Assembly (NCBI GenBank): GCA_001465015.1
Contig: LNEO01000142.1
Span: 1-33,663 of the forward strand
From: Deltaproteobacteria bacterium Ga0077539
GTDB lineage: Bacteria; Myxococcota_A; Polyangia; Polyangiales; Ga0077539
DNA: 33,663 nucleotides
Direction of reading: 5' to 3'
Shown piece after piece: positions 26,520 to 33,663 of the stretch (positions are counted from its first letter, which is position 1; every line of letters begins with the position of its first letter). The notes beneath the pieces are model-generated. The model was given only the letters and a program-made list of their open reading frames with translations, was not told the DNA's origin and searched no databases. Both the position numbers and the translations under genes were made by a program.

Positions 26520-27701
26520 TCACACCAGTCCGCGCAGCGTCGCCGTGTACGTGTCGTCGCCTCCGTCCACGACCGCGGGCAGAAGATCGCCGAACGCGTT
26601 GACCTCGATGACCCTCGCCTCGCGCAGATCGGGAGACAGAAGCACGTCGACTCCCAACGAGCGACAGCCAGAGAAAACGCTGGCCGCCGACGCGCAGAGG
26701 CTTCGCACTGCCCTCCAGCGATCGACGCCGAGTCGCCCGACGACGCGCTCGAGCTCACCGCGTCGATTGCCGAGGTGAAGGTTGGTCATCGGCGATCGTC
26801 CGACGCGAACGACGGCGTGCCTCGCCTCCCCGGCGATCGTGACCACGCGGAGGTCGAAATTGTCTCCGTCGTACGTCGCTTTGGCGACCCACGTCTCGAC
26901 CACGGCTCCCTCGCGCAAGAGCGCGCCGAGCACCGCGCGGACGTCGCGCTCATCGGTGTAGCGACGCACCCTCAGCGAGTTGTAGAGCCGCGTGCTCTCG
27001 CCCACACGAACGAGCTCCGCCGACGTCGTCGCTGACGCGCCTCTCGCGGTGCGGCGAAGCGCGACCACCCCCGACGCGCTCGATCCGTGCCAGAGCTTGA
27101 CGAACACCCGTTGCTCGTCGCGCTCGCGCATGAGCGCGAAGAGCGCGTCGACGCTGGAGGGACAGCCGAGCAATGGAGTTCGGGCGACGGAGTCTTCGGC
27201 CAGGCGCGCGTGCGTCGCGCGCTTGTCGAACAGGATCGCGATGTCCTCGGGCGCGCTCGTCGTTCGCACCGCCCTCGCCGCGCGAACACTCTCGTCGACG
27301 CGCTGTAGCGCCGCGCGAAAGCCGCGGTACCACTGCCGCGGGAGCGTGATTCGCCCGCGGTCGAACCGCAGCGCGTCGACCTCTTCGACCGCAGCGAACG
27401 ACGGCGCGATGTCTGTGTCCCGCTCGGGTTGTTCGGCGCCGAGTCGCAAGAGCGCTCGCTCGCACTCCCAGTCCTCGCCAGGAGAATCCACGCGGAGAAA
27501 ACATGGACGTGCGTCGCCGTCGGAGCTGGCGCGTTCGAGCGCACGATCGAGCTGCGTGGGATCTTGAAGAAAGGCGCGCCAGTCGACGACGATCGGCGGG
27601 TCCCAACGCAGGGTCGCGCACGCCTCGCGGACAAACGCGCACCGTCGGTTGGCTTCGACCGCGAGGAGCACGAGCTTCGGGGACGAAGCGCTGAGCTTCA
27701 C
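26520..27701 (-). CDS. STM4014-family ATP-grasp protein
   Basis: A protein of 393 aa with a GTG start at 27701. Its ATP-grasp fold shows VFVKLWHGSSASGVVAL (Lys and glycine-rich loop), FDLRVVTIAGEARHAVVRVG (central strand with conserved Arg) and ARVIEVNAFGDLLP (Glu and Asn metal ligands). This layout and the neighbours place it in the STM4014 family, uncharacterised predicted ATP-dependent ligases. It is the first gene of the minus-strand STM401x run and lies 71 bp downstream of the porin gene. Its substrate is unknown; a peptide- or amino-group-ligating reaction is a reasonable guess from the fold. Confidence 0.86.
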   Translation of the reverse strand: MKLSASSPKLVLLAVEANRRCAFVREACATLRWDPPIVVDWRAFLQDPTQLDRALERASSDGDARPCFLRVDSPGEDWECERALLRLGAEQPERDTDIAPSFAAVEEVDALRFDRGRITLPRQWYRGFRAALQRVDESVRAARAVRTTSAPEDIAILFDKRATHARLAEDSVARTPLLGCPSSVDALFALMRERDEQRVFVKLWHGSSASGVVALRRTARGASATTSAELVRVGESTRLYNSLRVRRYTDERDVRAVLGALLREGAVVETWVAKATYDGDNFDLRVVTIAGEARHAVVRVGRSPMTNLHLGNRRGELERVVGRLGVDRWRAVRSLCASAASVFSGCRSLGVDVLLSPDLREARVIEVNAFGDLLPAVVDGGDDTYTATLRGLV

Positions 27702-27772
27702 TCCGAGGCACGCCCGGCGAAGCTCGGGTCCCGTTGGCGCACGACCATGTTCCGCTGCTTTCTTCCTGCGGT

Positions 27773-29266
27773 TCAGTACCAGGCAGTCATGCCGATGGTG
27801 AGTGTGTTTTGCGTCGCGCGTCGACCGATGAGCCTCGGATCGACGCCGGGACGCGAGAGGTTGTTGTCGTCGTAGTAGATCGGCGCGTCTGCGTTGTCGT
27901 GGCGGTACTCCGCGCGGATCGACACGTTGTCGAAGGGCCGCAAGTCCAGCGTCGCCGTCGCGCTCGTGACGCGCGTCGCGGCCACTCGATCGGACGAGAA
28001 GAAGATCACCTGCGGGCGCCTCGACACGTCGACCATCCCGGACGGTCCGACCGGCTCGTCGGAGATCGACTCGATCAGAAAGTCACCGCGGAGCGCGAGG
28101 TACGCCCAGCGCAGCGGTCGAACACGCGCGTACGCCGCTCCCGCAGCCCACCATTGCAGACCGCGCCAATCGCTGCGGCCCATCGCCTCGCCCGCGTACA
28201 CCGGCTCGAAGCCCCCGTTTGCGTGAACCATGAACGAGAGCCACGACGTCGCGTTCACCTGCGCCCACGAATCGAACAAGTGTCGCCAGCCGCGCCCGTT
28301 GGTCTCGCCGAACGGACGCTCGACGCCGCCGAAGTACAGCGCGCTGAATGTCAGTCGGTCGCCGAGCGCATACGTGAACTGCGCGGCGATGCTCTTGTCG
28401 TCGTTGTTGTCGACGACCGAGTTCCATCCGTTGAAGCCGGCGACTGAGACGTTCATGCCGGGCAAGGGCGAGTACGTCGCGCGAAACCCCGTGTGATAAA
28501 ACGGAAGCCCGAAGAACAGGTTCGAGCGGGACCAGTTCCACTGATCCTTGATGGCCATTCCTTCGGGGCCGATCGGCGAGAGAAAGATCCCGCCCTCGAG
28601 CAACAGCCCGCGCCCCAGCGGGGCGACGTACGCGACCCACGCTTGCTGCAAGAACTTCCACACCTCGCGGCCGAGGCCCGTCGGCGGCGCGCCCGACCCC
28701 GACCCGCGCGGCTCCGACGAATAGTAGGTCTCTGGCGTCAGCCCGAACTGCAGCGCGACGCGCCCGGACACCCGCTCTCGCAGCGACCACGCCGCGTCGA
28801 CCACCGCGTTCGACAGCGACACGGTGTTGTGCCGCGTATCGAAGCCTCGGGCAGCGGTCTCACCGTTGTAGGGCCGGTTGAAGTTGTACTGCCAGAACGC
28901 CTCCACGTAGCCGCTCACCGTCACGTTGGCTGCCGTCGATGAACGAGCGCTCCCCTCGCTCGCGCTCGAGATCGACCGAGGTCCGCCGCTCGGATCGCCG
29001 GCGCTCGCCGGAGCGCTCGCGTCACCAGTGACGCCCGCGTCGCTCGACGTCGCGGGGACGCCGCCTGCGTCGCGGGCTCCCGCAGCGACCGGCGCGTCGT
29101 CGAGCGACTGCGCATGAACAGCGCGCGCGGTCATGATCACGATCGAAGCCGCGCTCGCCGTCGTCACGAGCCGAGTCCACAGCGAGCGCTGCAACGCCCC
29201 GCGACCTCTCGACCTCGTCGGGACGCTCCGCGGGTGACTCGACGCCTCGTCCCAGTATCTCTCCAT
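27773..29266 (-). CDS. Outer-membrane beta-barrel porin (OmpL/bbp2-like)
   Basis: A protein of about 497 aa. The ATG at 29266 is preceded by GAGGT seven bases upstream; longer in-frame starts would cross the divergent promoter region. A signal peptide ends near ARAVHAQS after a basic Arg-rich leader. An Ala/Gly/Ser/Asp linker follows, and then a beta-rich barrel starting VTVSGYVEAFWQYNFNRP and FDTRHNTVSLSNAVVDAAW, characteristic of the putative beta-barrel porin-2 (OmpL-like) family. The chain ends in TLTIGMTAWY, with a terminal aromatic residue as usual for BAM-inserted barrels. Transported solute unknown. It is divergent from a BtuF-like gene (121 bp apart), suggesting a shared uptake function, but this is inference. 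Confidence 0.85.
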   Translation of the reverse strand: MERYWDEASSHPRSVPTRSRGRGALQRSLWTRLVTTASAASIVIMTARAVHAQSLDDAPVAAGARDAGGVPATSSDAGVTGDASAPASAGDPSGGPRSISSASEGSARSSTAANVTVSGYVEAFWQYNFNRPYNGETAARGFDTRHNTVSLSNAVVDAAWSLRERVSGRVALQFGLTPETYYSSEPRGSGSGAPPTGLGREVWKFLQQAWVAYVAPLGRGLLLEGGIFLSPIGPEGMAIKDQWNWSRSNLFFGLPFYHTGFRATYSPLPGMNVSVAGFNGWNSVVDNNDDKSIAAQFTYALGDRLTFSALYFGGVERPFGETNGRGWRHLFDSWAQVNATSWLSFMVHANGGFEPVYAGEAMGRSDWRGLQWWAAGAAYARVRPLRWAYLALRGDFLIESISDEPVGPSGMVDVSRRPQVIFFSSDRVAATRVTSATATLDLRPFDNVSIRAEYRHDNADAPIYYDDNNLSRPGVDPRLIGRRATQNTLTIGMTAWY

Positions 29267-29387
29267 CGCTGCGACCTCGGTTGCCGCGCAATACTGCGAC
29301 GCGCGCTCGCGAACCCCCAAGTAACCCGCAGACATACTCTGTCCATTCGAAGAACCGACGCCCCCGCGTGTACACTCCCGCCCCACG

Positions 29388-30242
29388 ATGATCACGCTCA
29401 CGCGACGCGACGCGGTCGCGCTCGGACTCGCGAGCGCTCTCTCCGTCGCGCGCTGCCGAGACACGAGTCGCGAGAAGCGAACCCGCGGTCGCCGCGTCGT
29501 CTCGGTGGCCCCGAACGTGACGGAGATGTTGTTCGCGCTCGGCCTCGGAGGGCGCGTCGTGGGAGTGTCTTCGCTCTGCGATTTTCCTGACGAAGCTCGG
29601 CAGCGGACGCGCGTCGGCGCCCTCGATTCGCTCTCTGTCGAGGCCATCCTCGCGCTCGCGCCAGACACCGTGGCGGGCGTGCCCGGCGTCCCGCAGCCGG
29701 TCATCGATCGACTCCGCGCGCGCAGGATTCACGTCGAGATCAGCCGCGTCGAGAGCGTCGAGGACGTCCGCGCCCTCGCGCGCACCTACGGCAGGCTCTT
29801 CGACGAGCCAGCAGCAGTCGATCGGTGGCTGCCGCTCTTCGATGAGCAGATCGCCCGAGCTCGGCACCTCTTCGTCCCTCGCGAGCGGCCGCGCGTCCTG
29901 GCCGTCGTAGACCAACGCCCCCTCGTGTGCGCTGGTCCCGGCTCGTACGTCGACGAGCTGCTTCGGCTGTCCAACGTCGACAACGCCCTCGCGTCCGGCC
30001 CTGCGTGGCCGCAGCTCTCGCTCGAGACCGTGATCTCGGTCGCGCCCGACGTCGTCCTCGACCTCTGCGGCCCCCTCGCCCAAGAGCCGCTCGACCGCGC
30101 GTGGGCTGCGCACACAACCATCCCCGCGGTGCGGGACAGACGTGTCGTGTCCGTGGCCGATCCGCTCGTCACTCGCCCCGGTCCGCGCGCGCCGCGTGCA
30201 ATCGAGCTGGTCTCGCTCGCGCTGCAACGAACGACGCGGTAA
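29388..30242 (+). CDS. BtuF-like ABC-type substrate-binding protein
   Basis: A protein of 284 aa. The N-terminus (MITLTRRDAVALGLASALSVARC) is a lipoprotein or Tat-like signal. The mature part matches the periplasmic binding protein class of BtuF/FhuD: RRVVSVAPNVTEMLFALGLGGRVVGVS at its start, EAILALAPDTVAGVPG, and VISVAPDVVLDLCGP in the second lobe. Such proteins bind cobalamin or ferric siderophores for an ABC transporter. No permease or ATPase gene is in this window, so a partner must be encoded elsewhere. I see no cobalamin riboswitch in the 121-bp upstream gap. Precedes the aldehyde dehydrogenase by 15 bp. Confidence 0.85.
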   Translation: MITLTRRDAVALGLASALSVARCRDTSREKRTRGRRVVSVAPNVTEMLFALGLGGRVVGVSSLCDFPDEARQRTRVGALDSLSVEAILALAPDTVAGVPGVPQPVIDRLRARRIHVEISRVESVEDVRALARTYGRLFDEPAAVDRWLPLFDEQIARARHLFVPRERPRVLAVVDQRPLVCAGPGSYVDELLRLSNVDNALASGPAWPQLSLETVISVAPDVVLDLCGPLAQEPLDRAWAAHTTIPAVRDRRVVSVADPLVTRPGPRAPRAIELVSLALQRTTR

Positions 30243-30257
30243 ACCGGCACCCCTTCC

Positions 30258-31673
30258 ATGCACGCCGCACCGCTCGTCGCCGGGCGCGAGGTCTCGACCG
30301 ATCAACGCGTCGAGCTTCGCTCGCCCTGGGACAACGCGCCGCTCGCAGAGCTGTCCCTCGCGGGTGATCGAGAGCTCGCGCAGGCCACAACGATCGCGTT
30401 CGAGTCGGTTCGCGCGCTGCGCGCGACGCCGACGTACGCGAGGCGCGAGTGGCTCGCCAAGATCGCCGACGGCCTGCGCGAACACCGCGCCGCGTTCGCG
30501 CGGACGATCGCGCTCGAAGCTGCAAAACCCCTCAAGCTCGCGCGCGCTGAAGTCGCTCGCGCCGAGACCACCTTTCGCCTCGCGAGCGAGGAGTGCGCTC
30601 GGCTCGGCGGAGAAGCGCTCAGCCTCGACAGCGCGCCGCCCTTCGAAGGGCTCGTCGGAGCGTGGACGCGCAGCAGCCCCGGCGCGCTCCTCGCGATCAC
30701 GCCCTTCAATTTTCCGCTCAACCTCGTCGCGCACAAGCTCGCTCCGGCCTTCGCGCTCGGGATGCCGGTCGTCCTCAAGCCCGCGCCCCAGACACCGCTG
30801 ACTGCGCTCATGCTCGCGAGGCTCGTCCTCGAAGCAGGAGCGCCGGCAGAGATCCTCAGCGTGCTGCCCACCACCAACGATCACGCGGGAAGGCTCGTGA
30901 TCGACCCGCGATTCGCTGCGATTTCGTTCACAGGAAGCGCCGAGGTCGGCTGGGCCATCAAAGCCCGCGCGCCGCGCAAGCGCGTCGTGCTCGAGCTCGG
31001 AGGAAACGCCGCGTGCGTCCTCGGACCCGATTTCGAGCCCGACGATTCGACGCTGTCGAAAATCGACGCGGCCGCCTTCGGCTACGCAGGGCAAGTCTGC
31101 ATCAAGACCCAGCGGCTCTTCGTCCCGCGAGGTCGGCTCGACGCGATCACCGAAGAGCTCGCGCGACGAGCTCGCGTCCATCGCGTCACCGACGCCACCG
31201 ACGAGCACACCATCCTCGGCCCGCTCATCGACGAGCGCTCGTGCGACCGCGTTCGCTCGTGGATCGACGAGGCTTGCGCGCGCGGCGCGAGGATCATCAC
31301 CGGCGCCGAGGTCAGCGAAAACCGCATGACCCCTGCGGTGATCGCCGACGCTCCCGAGGGAACTCGCCTCGTCGACGAAGAGCTCTTCGGCCCGGCCCTC
31401 ACGATTCATCCGTACGACCACGTCGAGGAGGCCTTCGACAGCGTCGAGCGCGGGCGATACGGCCTTCAGTGCTCGTTGTTCACCCACGATACGCGGGTGA
31501 TTCGCGAGGCGTTCGCGAAGCTCACCGTCGGCGCCTTGATCGTCAACGAGGCGTCCAACTTTCGCGTCGACTCGATGCCGTACGGCGGCGCAAAAGACTC
31601 GGGCTTCGGCCGTGAAGGCGTTCGTTTCGCGATCGACGAGCTCGCCGAGAAGAAGCTCCTCGTGGTCCGTTGA
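30258..31673 (+). CDS. NAD(P)-dependent aldehyde dehydrogenase
   Basis: Oxidises aldehydes to carboxylates; 471 aa, close to the usual family length. Catalytic and cofactor residues are visible: AITPFNFP with Asn151, Lys174 in VVLKPAPQTP, FTGSAEVG (224-231), Glu246 in LELGGN, and nucleophile Cys281 in YAGQVCIKTQR. The closing motif PYGGAKDSGFGREG is typical of the superfamily. Substrate specificity (succinate-semialdehyde, glyceraldehyde-3-phosphate, betaine aldehyde and so on) cannot be decided. It lies 15 bp after the BtuF-like gene and abuts the DMT transporter gene (TGAATG), so the three plus-strand genes probably form one operon. Confidence 0.93.
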   Translation: MHAAPLVAGREVSTDQRVELRSPWDNAPLAELSLAGDRELAQATTIAFESVRALRATPTYARREWLAKIADGLREHRAAFARTIALEAAKPLKLARAEVARAETTFRLASEECARLGGEALSLDSAPPFEGLVGAWTRSSPGALLAITPFNFPLNLVAHKLAPAFALGMPVVLKPAPQTPLTALMLARLVLEAGAPAEILSVLPTTNDHAGRLVIDPRFAAISFTGSAEVGWAIKARAPRKRVVLELGGNAACVLGPDFEPDDSTLSKIDAAAFGYAGQVCIKTQRLFVPRGRLDAITEELARRARVHRVTDATDEHTILGPLIDERSCDRVRSWIDEACARGARIITGAEVSENRMTPAVIADAPEGTRLVDEELFGPALTIHPYDHVEEAFDSVERGRYGLQCSLFTHDTRVIREAFAKLTVGALIVNEASNFRVDSMPYGGAKDSGFGREGVRFAIDELAEKKLLVVR

Positions 31674-32624
31674 ATGAGCGCCACGCCTGGAGCCTCTCAC
31701 CGAGAGACCGCCGATCGACCGCTGCGCGGACTCGCGTACATGCTCTTCGCGAGCGCCGCATTCACGACGATGAACGCCATCGCCGCGCTGCTCGCGCGCC
31801 GCGGCGTCCCATGGGAGATGGCGGCGTTTGCGAGGGCGTTCGTCGGGCTCGGCGTCGCGCTCTCTGTGGCGCGCGCCCGCGGCGTGACCCTCGCCGTCGG
31901 TGATCGCCGAGTCATGTGGACGCGGTCGATCGCTGGCAGCACGTCGATGGTCCTCACGTTCTACGCGCTGACGCACATGCCCCTGGCGGACGCGACCGCG
32001 CTGCTCAACACCACGCCGCTCTGGATCGCGGCGCTCGCGTGGCTCGTGCTCGGCGAACGCCCCGGTCGCGCCGTGCTCGTCGCGCTGTCCGTCGCGATCG
32101 CCGGAGTGTACTTCGTCCAGCGCCCGTCGTTCGCCCGCGGAGAGCTCGCGGGAGTCGTCGCGCTCACGGCAGGGGCAGCGAGCGCGGTGTCCATGGTCTC
32201 GCTCCGTCGTCTCGGCGCAGAGCCGCCCGAGGCGATCGTCGTTCATTTCTCAGCGGTCGCGAGCGTCACGACCGCGATCGCGATGTTCTCGCGCGTCGTC
32301 CGCGGATCGCCGCTGCACCTGCCGACCAGCGGCCTCGATTGGCTGTGCCTCGCGCTCGTCGGACTCACGGCGACGATCGGGCAACTCGCGCTCACCCGCG
32401 CCTACGCCCTCGATCGCGCCGCGCGCGTCGGCGCCGCGGGTTGGGCGCAAGTCGTGCTCGCGCTGATCGTCGACGGAGCGCTTCGCGCCACCTGGCCCTC
32501 GCCCCCCGCGCTCGGCGGAATCGCGCTTCTTCTGTGCGCTGGTGCGCTGCTGCTCGAGAGCGCCCGACGCGATCAGCGCGTCATCGCCAAGGCATCACGT
32601 GCATCGCGCGAAGGATCCACGTGA
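31674..32624 (+). CDS. DMT/EamA-family transporter
   Basis: A protein of 316 aa starting at the ATG directly after the aldehyde dehydrogenase stop. About ten membrane helices form two EamA repeats (first half LRGLAYMLFASAAFTTMNA through GRAVLVALSVAIAGVYF, second half LAGVVALTAGAASAVSMVSL through ALGGIALLLCAGALLL). Family members export or import small metabolites; the substrate is unknown. The 3' end overlaps the convergent DUF2752 gene by 44 bases. Functional link to the aldehyde dehydrogenase is suggested only by operon position. Confidence 0.88.
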   Translation: MSATPGASHRETADRPLRGLAYMLFASAAFTTMNAIAALLARRGVPWEMAAFARAFVGLGVALSVARARGVTLAVGDRRVMWTRSIAGSTSMVLTFYALTHMPLADATALLNTTPLWIAALAWLVLGERPGRAVLVALSVAIAGVYFVQRPSFARGELAGVVALTAGAASAVSMVSLRRLGAEPPEAIVVHFSAVASVTTAIAMFSRVVRGSPLHLPTSGLDWLCLALVGLTATIGQLALTRAYALDRAARVGAAGWAQVVLALIVDGALRATWPSPPALGGIALLLCAGALLLESARRDQRVIAKASRASREGST

Positions 32625-33105
32625 GCATCCCGAGCGTCGAGGTCACGAGCAGGATCGGCGCGGTCGCCTTCGCGTCGATCAGCGAGAGCAGCGGCTTGCG
32701 CTTGTAGATCGCGTACGGCGCGTAGAGCGCGACGAACAGCGTCATCAAGAAGAGCGGCGGCCCCATCAAGTGCGCCGTGAACCCCGCGATGAAGTGACCG
32801 TGCGCCGTGTGCGCAAAGGCCGTCGTCAGCCCGCAGCCGGGGCACGGAATCCCCGTCATCGAGCCGAATTCACAGGGCGGAAGGCCGAGCTGTCGATGCG
32901 TCCCGAAGCCGTTCGGATCGGGTCGCAGCCACCCAGAGAGCGCGACGATCCCCGCGGCCCCCGCCCCGAGCAGCGCCCATACAACACGTCCGAGCGGCGT
33001 CGCGCGATCCTCGAGAGGTTCGAGCGCGACTCGCTCCGAGGCAACTGCTCCGGCCGCGTCGCTGCTCGACGTTCGCGGGTCGGACTGGGCTGCCTCGGAG
33101 GTCAT
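32581..33105 (-). CDS. DUF2752 membrane protein
   Basis: A protein of about 174 aa with ATG 33105 (MTSEAAQSDPR), two bases after the stop of the FGE-like gene (TGACGATG); a GTG at 33111 is an alternative. The family signature is present: CEFGSMTGIPCPGCGLTTAF, with three cysteines, near the middle. Three hydrophobic helices are visible (VVWALLGAGAAGIVALSGW, LMGPPLFLMTLFVALYAPY and APILLVTSTLGMLTWILRAM). A function is not established for the family. Coupled to the FGE-like gene upstream, and overlapping the DMT transporter gene tail to tail. Confidence 0.85.
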   Translation of the reverse strand: MTSEAAQSDPRTSSSDAAGAVASERVALEPLEDRATPLGRVVWALLGAGAAGIVALSGWLRPDPNGFGTHRQLGLPPCEFGSMTGIPCPGCGLTTAFAHTAHGHFIAGFTAHLMGPPLFLMTLFVALYAPYAIYKRKPLLSLIDAKATAPILLVTSTLGMLTWILRAMHVMPWR

Positions 33106-33107
33106 CG

Positions 33108-33663
33108 TCACGGAGGTGTAGCGCCAGAGAAGCAGCAACGGAAGCCGACGTTGACGAAGCGGAAGGTGTTGTCGACCTGGGTGAAGGCGAAGTTGCAGGA
33201 GGTTCCGAAGGCGAGGTTGTTGTACGAGCCTCCGCGGAGGTTGTAGCTGCCCGCCACGGCCGAGGTGAACTCCTTGGCGTTGCCGCTCAGGTCGAAGATC
33301 GCTCGGGTGCCCGGACGACACGACGTGCGGTTACCCGTGGGAAGAAGGCCGTTTTGCACGCCCGCCATCCCTGGATCGATGTCGTTGTCCACGCCGTTGC
33401 ACGTCGCGTTCGCGTACGTCGAGCAGCCGGGGAGCCCCGAGTTGTAGCTCCACTCGCAGCGGTTGGGCAGCGCCGTGTTCGCGTTGCACGTGCTCTCCCA
33501 CTCCGTCGCGCCGCACAGCGTCGCTCCGATCGCCGTGCACGCAGCTTCCGCTTGCGGACCCGTCAGGTTCGTCCACGGAATCACGCCCGCCCGAGAGCAC
33601 GCGCGCGCCGTCGCTGTGCCCTGCGCGCTCGCCGTCGCGTTCGGACGCGACGCTTCGTACGTC
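33108..33663 (-). CDS. Formylglycine-generating-enzyme-like (FGE-sulfatase domain) protein, partial
   Basis: The 5' end lies beyond the right edge; about 184 residues of the C-terminal part are seen. Recognisable features are GVIPWTNLTGPQAEAACTAIGATLCGATEWE, a Cys-rich insert, FDLSGNAKEF, the NLRGGSYNNLAFG segment (RGGS is the family hallmark) and the ending RFVNVGFRCC. Many myxobacterial members are secreted and lack proven formylglycine-generating activity, so a catalytic role is not certain. The DUF2752 gene follows immediately (2-nt gap). Confidence 0.87.
   Translation of the reverse strand, partial: TYEASRPNATASAQGTATARACSRAGVIPWTNLTGPQAEAACTAIGATLCGATEWESTCNANTALPNRCEWSYNSGLPGCSTYANATCNGVDNDIDPGMAGVQNGLLPTGNRTSCRPGTRAIFDLSGNAKEFTSAVAGSYNLRGGSYNNLAFGTSCNFAFTQVDNTFRFVNVGFRCCFSGATPP

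Noticed and set aside
24336..27772. Short precursor-peptide gene within the STM401x set, as expected for a RiPP pathway
   Set aside because: Gaps between genes are 125 bp or less, and none holds a convincing small gene with a ribosome site.
29267..29387. Cobalamin riboswitch upstream of the BtuF-like gene
   Set aside because: The gap is too short, and I see no B12-box-like sequence.
29022..32246. A 1074-codon minus-strand open frame opposite three well-recognised plus-strand genes
   Set aside because: Its composition is dominated by Arg, Asp, Glu and Gly, as expected for the antisense of GC3-biased genes. The plus-strand genes have clear family motifs.

Overview
The window is a dense, GC-rich bacterial chromosome segment. 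It has no rRNA, tRNA, CRISPR array or insertion sequence that I can see. Its style points to Myxococcota, probably Polyangia (a Sandaracinus- or Polyangium-like organism). The signs are strong G/C third-position bias, many secreted or lipidated proteins with Asp/Gly/Ala-rich linkers, a Hanks-type Ser/Thr kinase operon, cysteine-rich CC-module lipoproteins, a MopE-type motif and a formylglycine-generating-enzyme-like protein. The taxon is inferred from gene content, not from a marker gene.

Layout. 1-305: six 27-bp tandem repeats inside a doubtful open frame that runs off the left edge. 366-2507 (-): GH13 alpha-amylase-family lipoprotein. 2843-5862 (+): tightly coupled operon of a transmembrane Ser/Thr kinase, an exported TPR-like protein and a small Cys-rich lipoprotein. 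5872-10904 (-): tldD, pmbA/tldE and a cNMP-binding/TGS/uridine-kinase fusion. 11156-14435: TerB-like protein, then two convergent CC-module proteins whose stop codons lie in one 16-bp palindrome, and a zinc-ribbon membrane protein. 14764-19257: beta-propeller-like protein, proteins of unknown function, and a decayed coding remnant near 18230-18440. 19270-21115: an ATP-grasp enzyme divergent from an unknown protein.

21148-27701 (-) is the most interesting part. It holds all five members of the uncharacterised enterobacterial STM4011-STM4015 gene set: two radical SAM enzymes (STM4011, STM4012), an alkaline-phosphatase-superfamily hydrolase (STM4013/SEN3800), an ATP-grasp protein (STM4014) and a leucine-rich-repeat protein (STM4015). 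A membrane protein with a GIDE-like domain sits inside the set. The STM4015 gene carries an apparent one-base insertion near 23861. This shifts its first half into the frame of STM4012 and makes one uninterrupted open frame across both genes. The set looks like a multi-enzyme pathway of unknown product.

27773-33663: an OmpL/bbp2-like porin divergent from a BtuF-like binding protein, an aldehyde dehydrogenase and a DMT-family transporter (apparent operon). The transporter gene overlaps, tail to tail, a DUF2752 membrane protein that lies directly downstream of a truncated FGE-like protein at the right edge.
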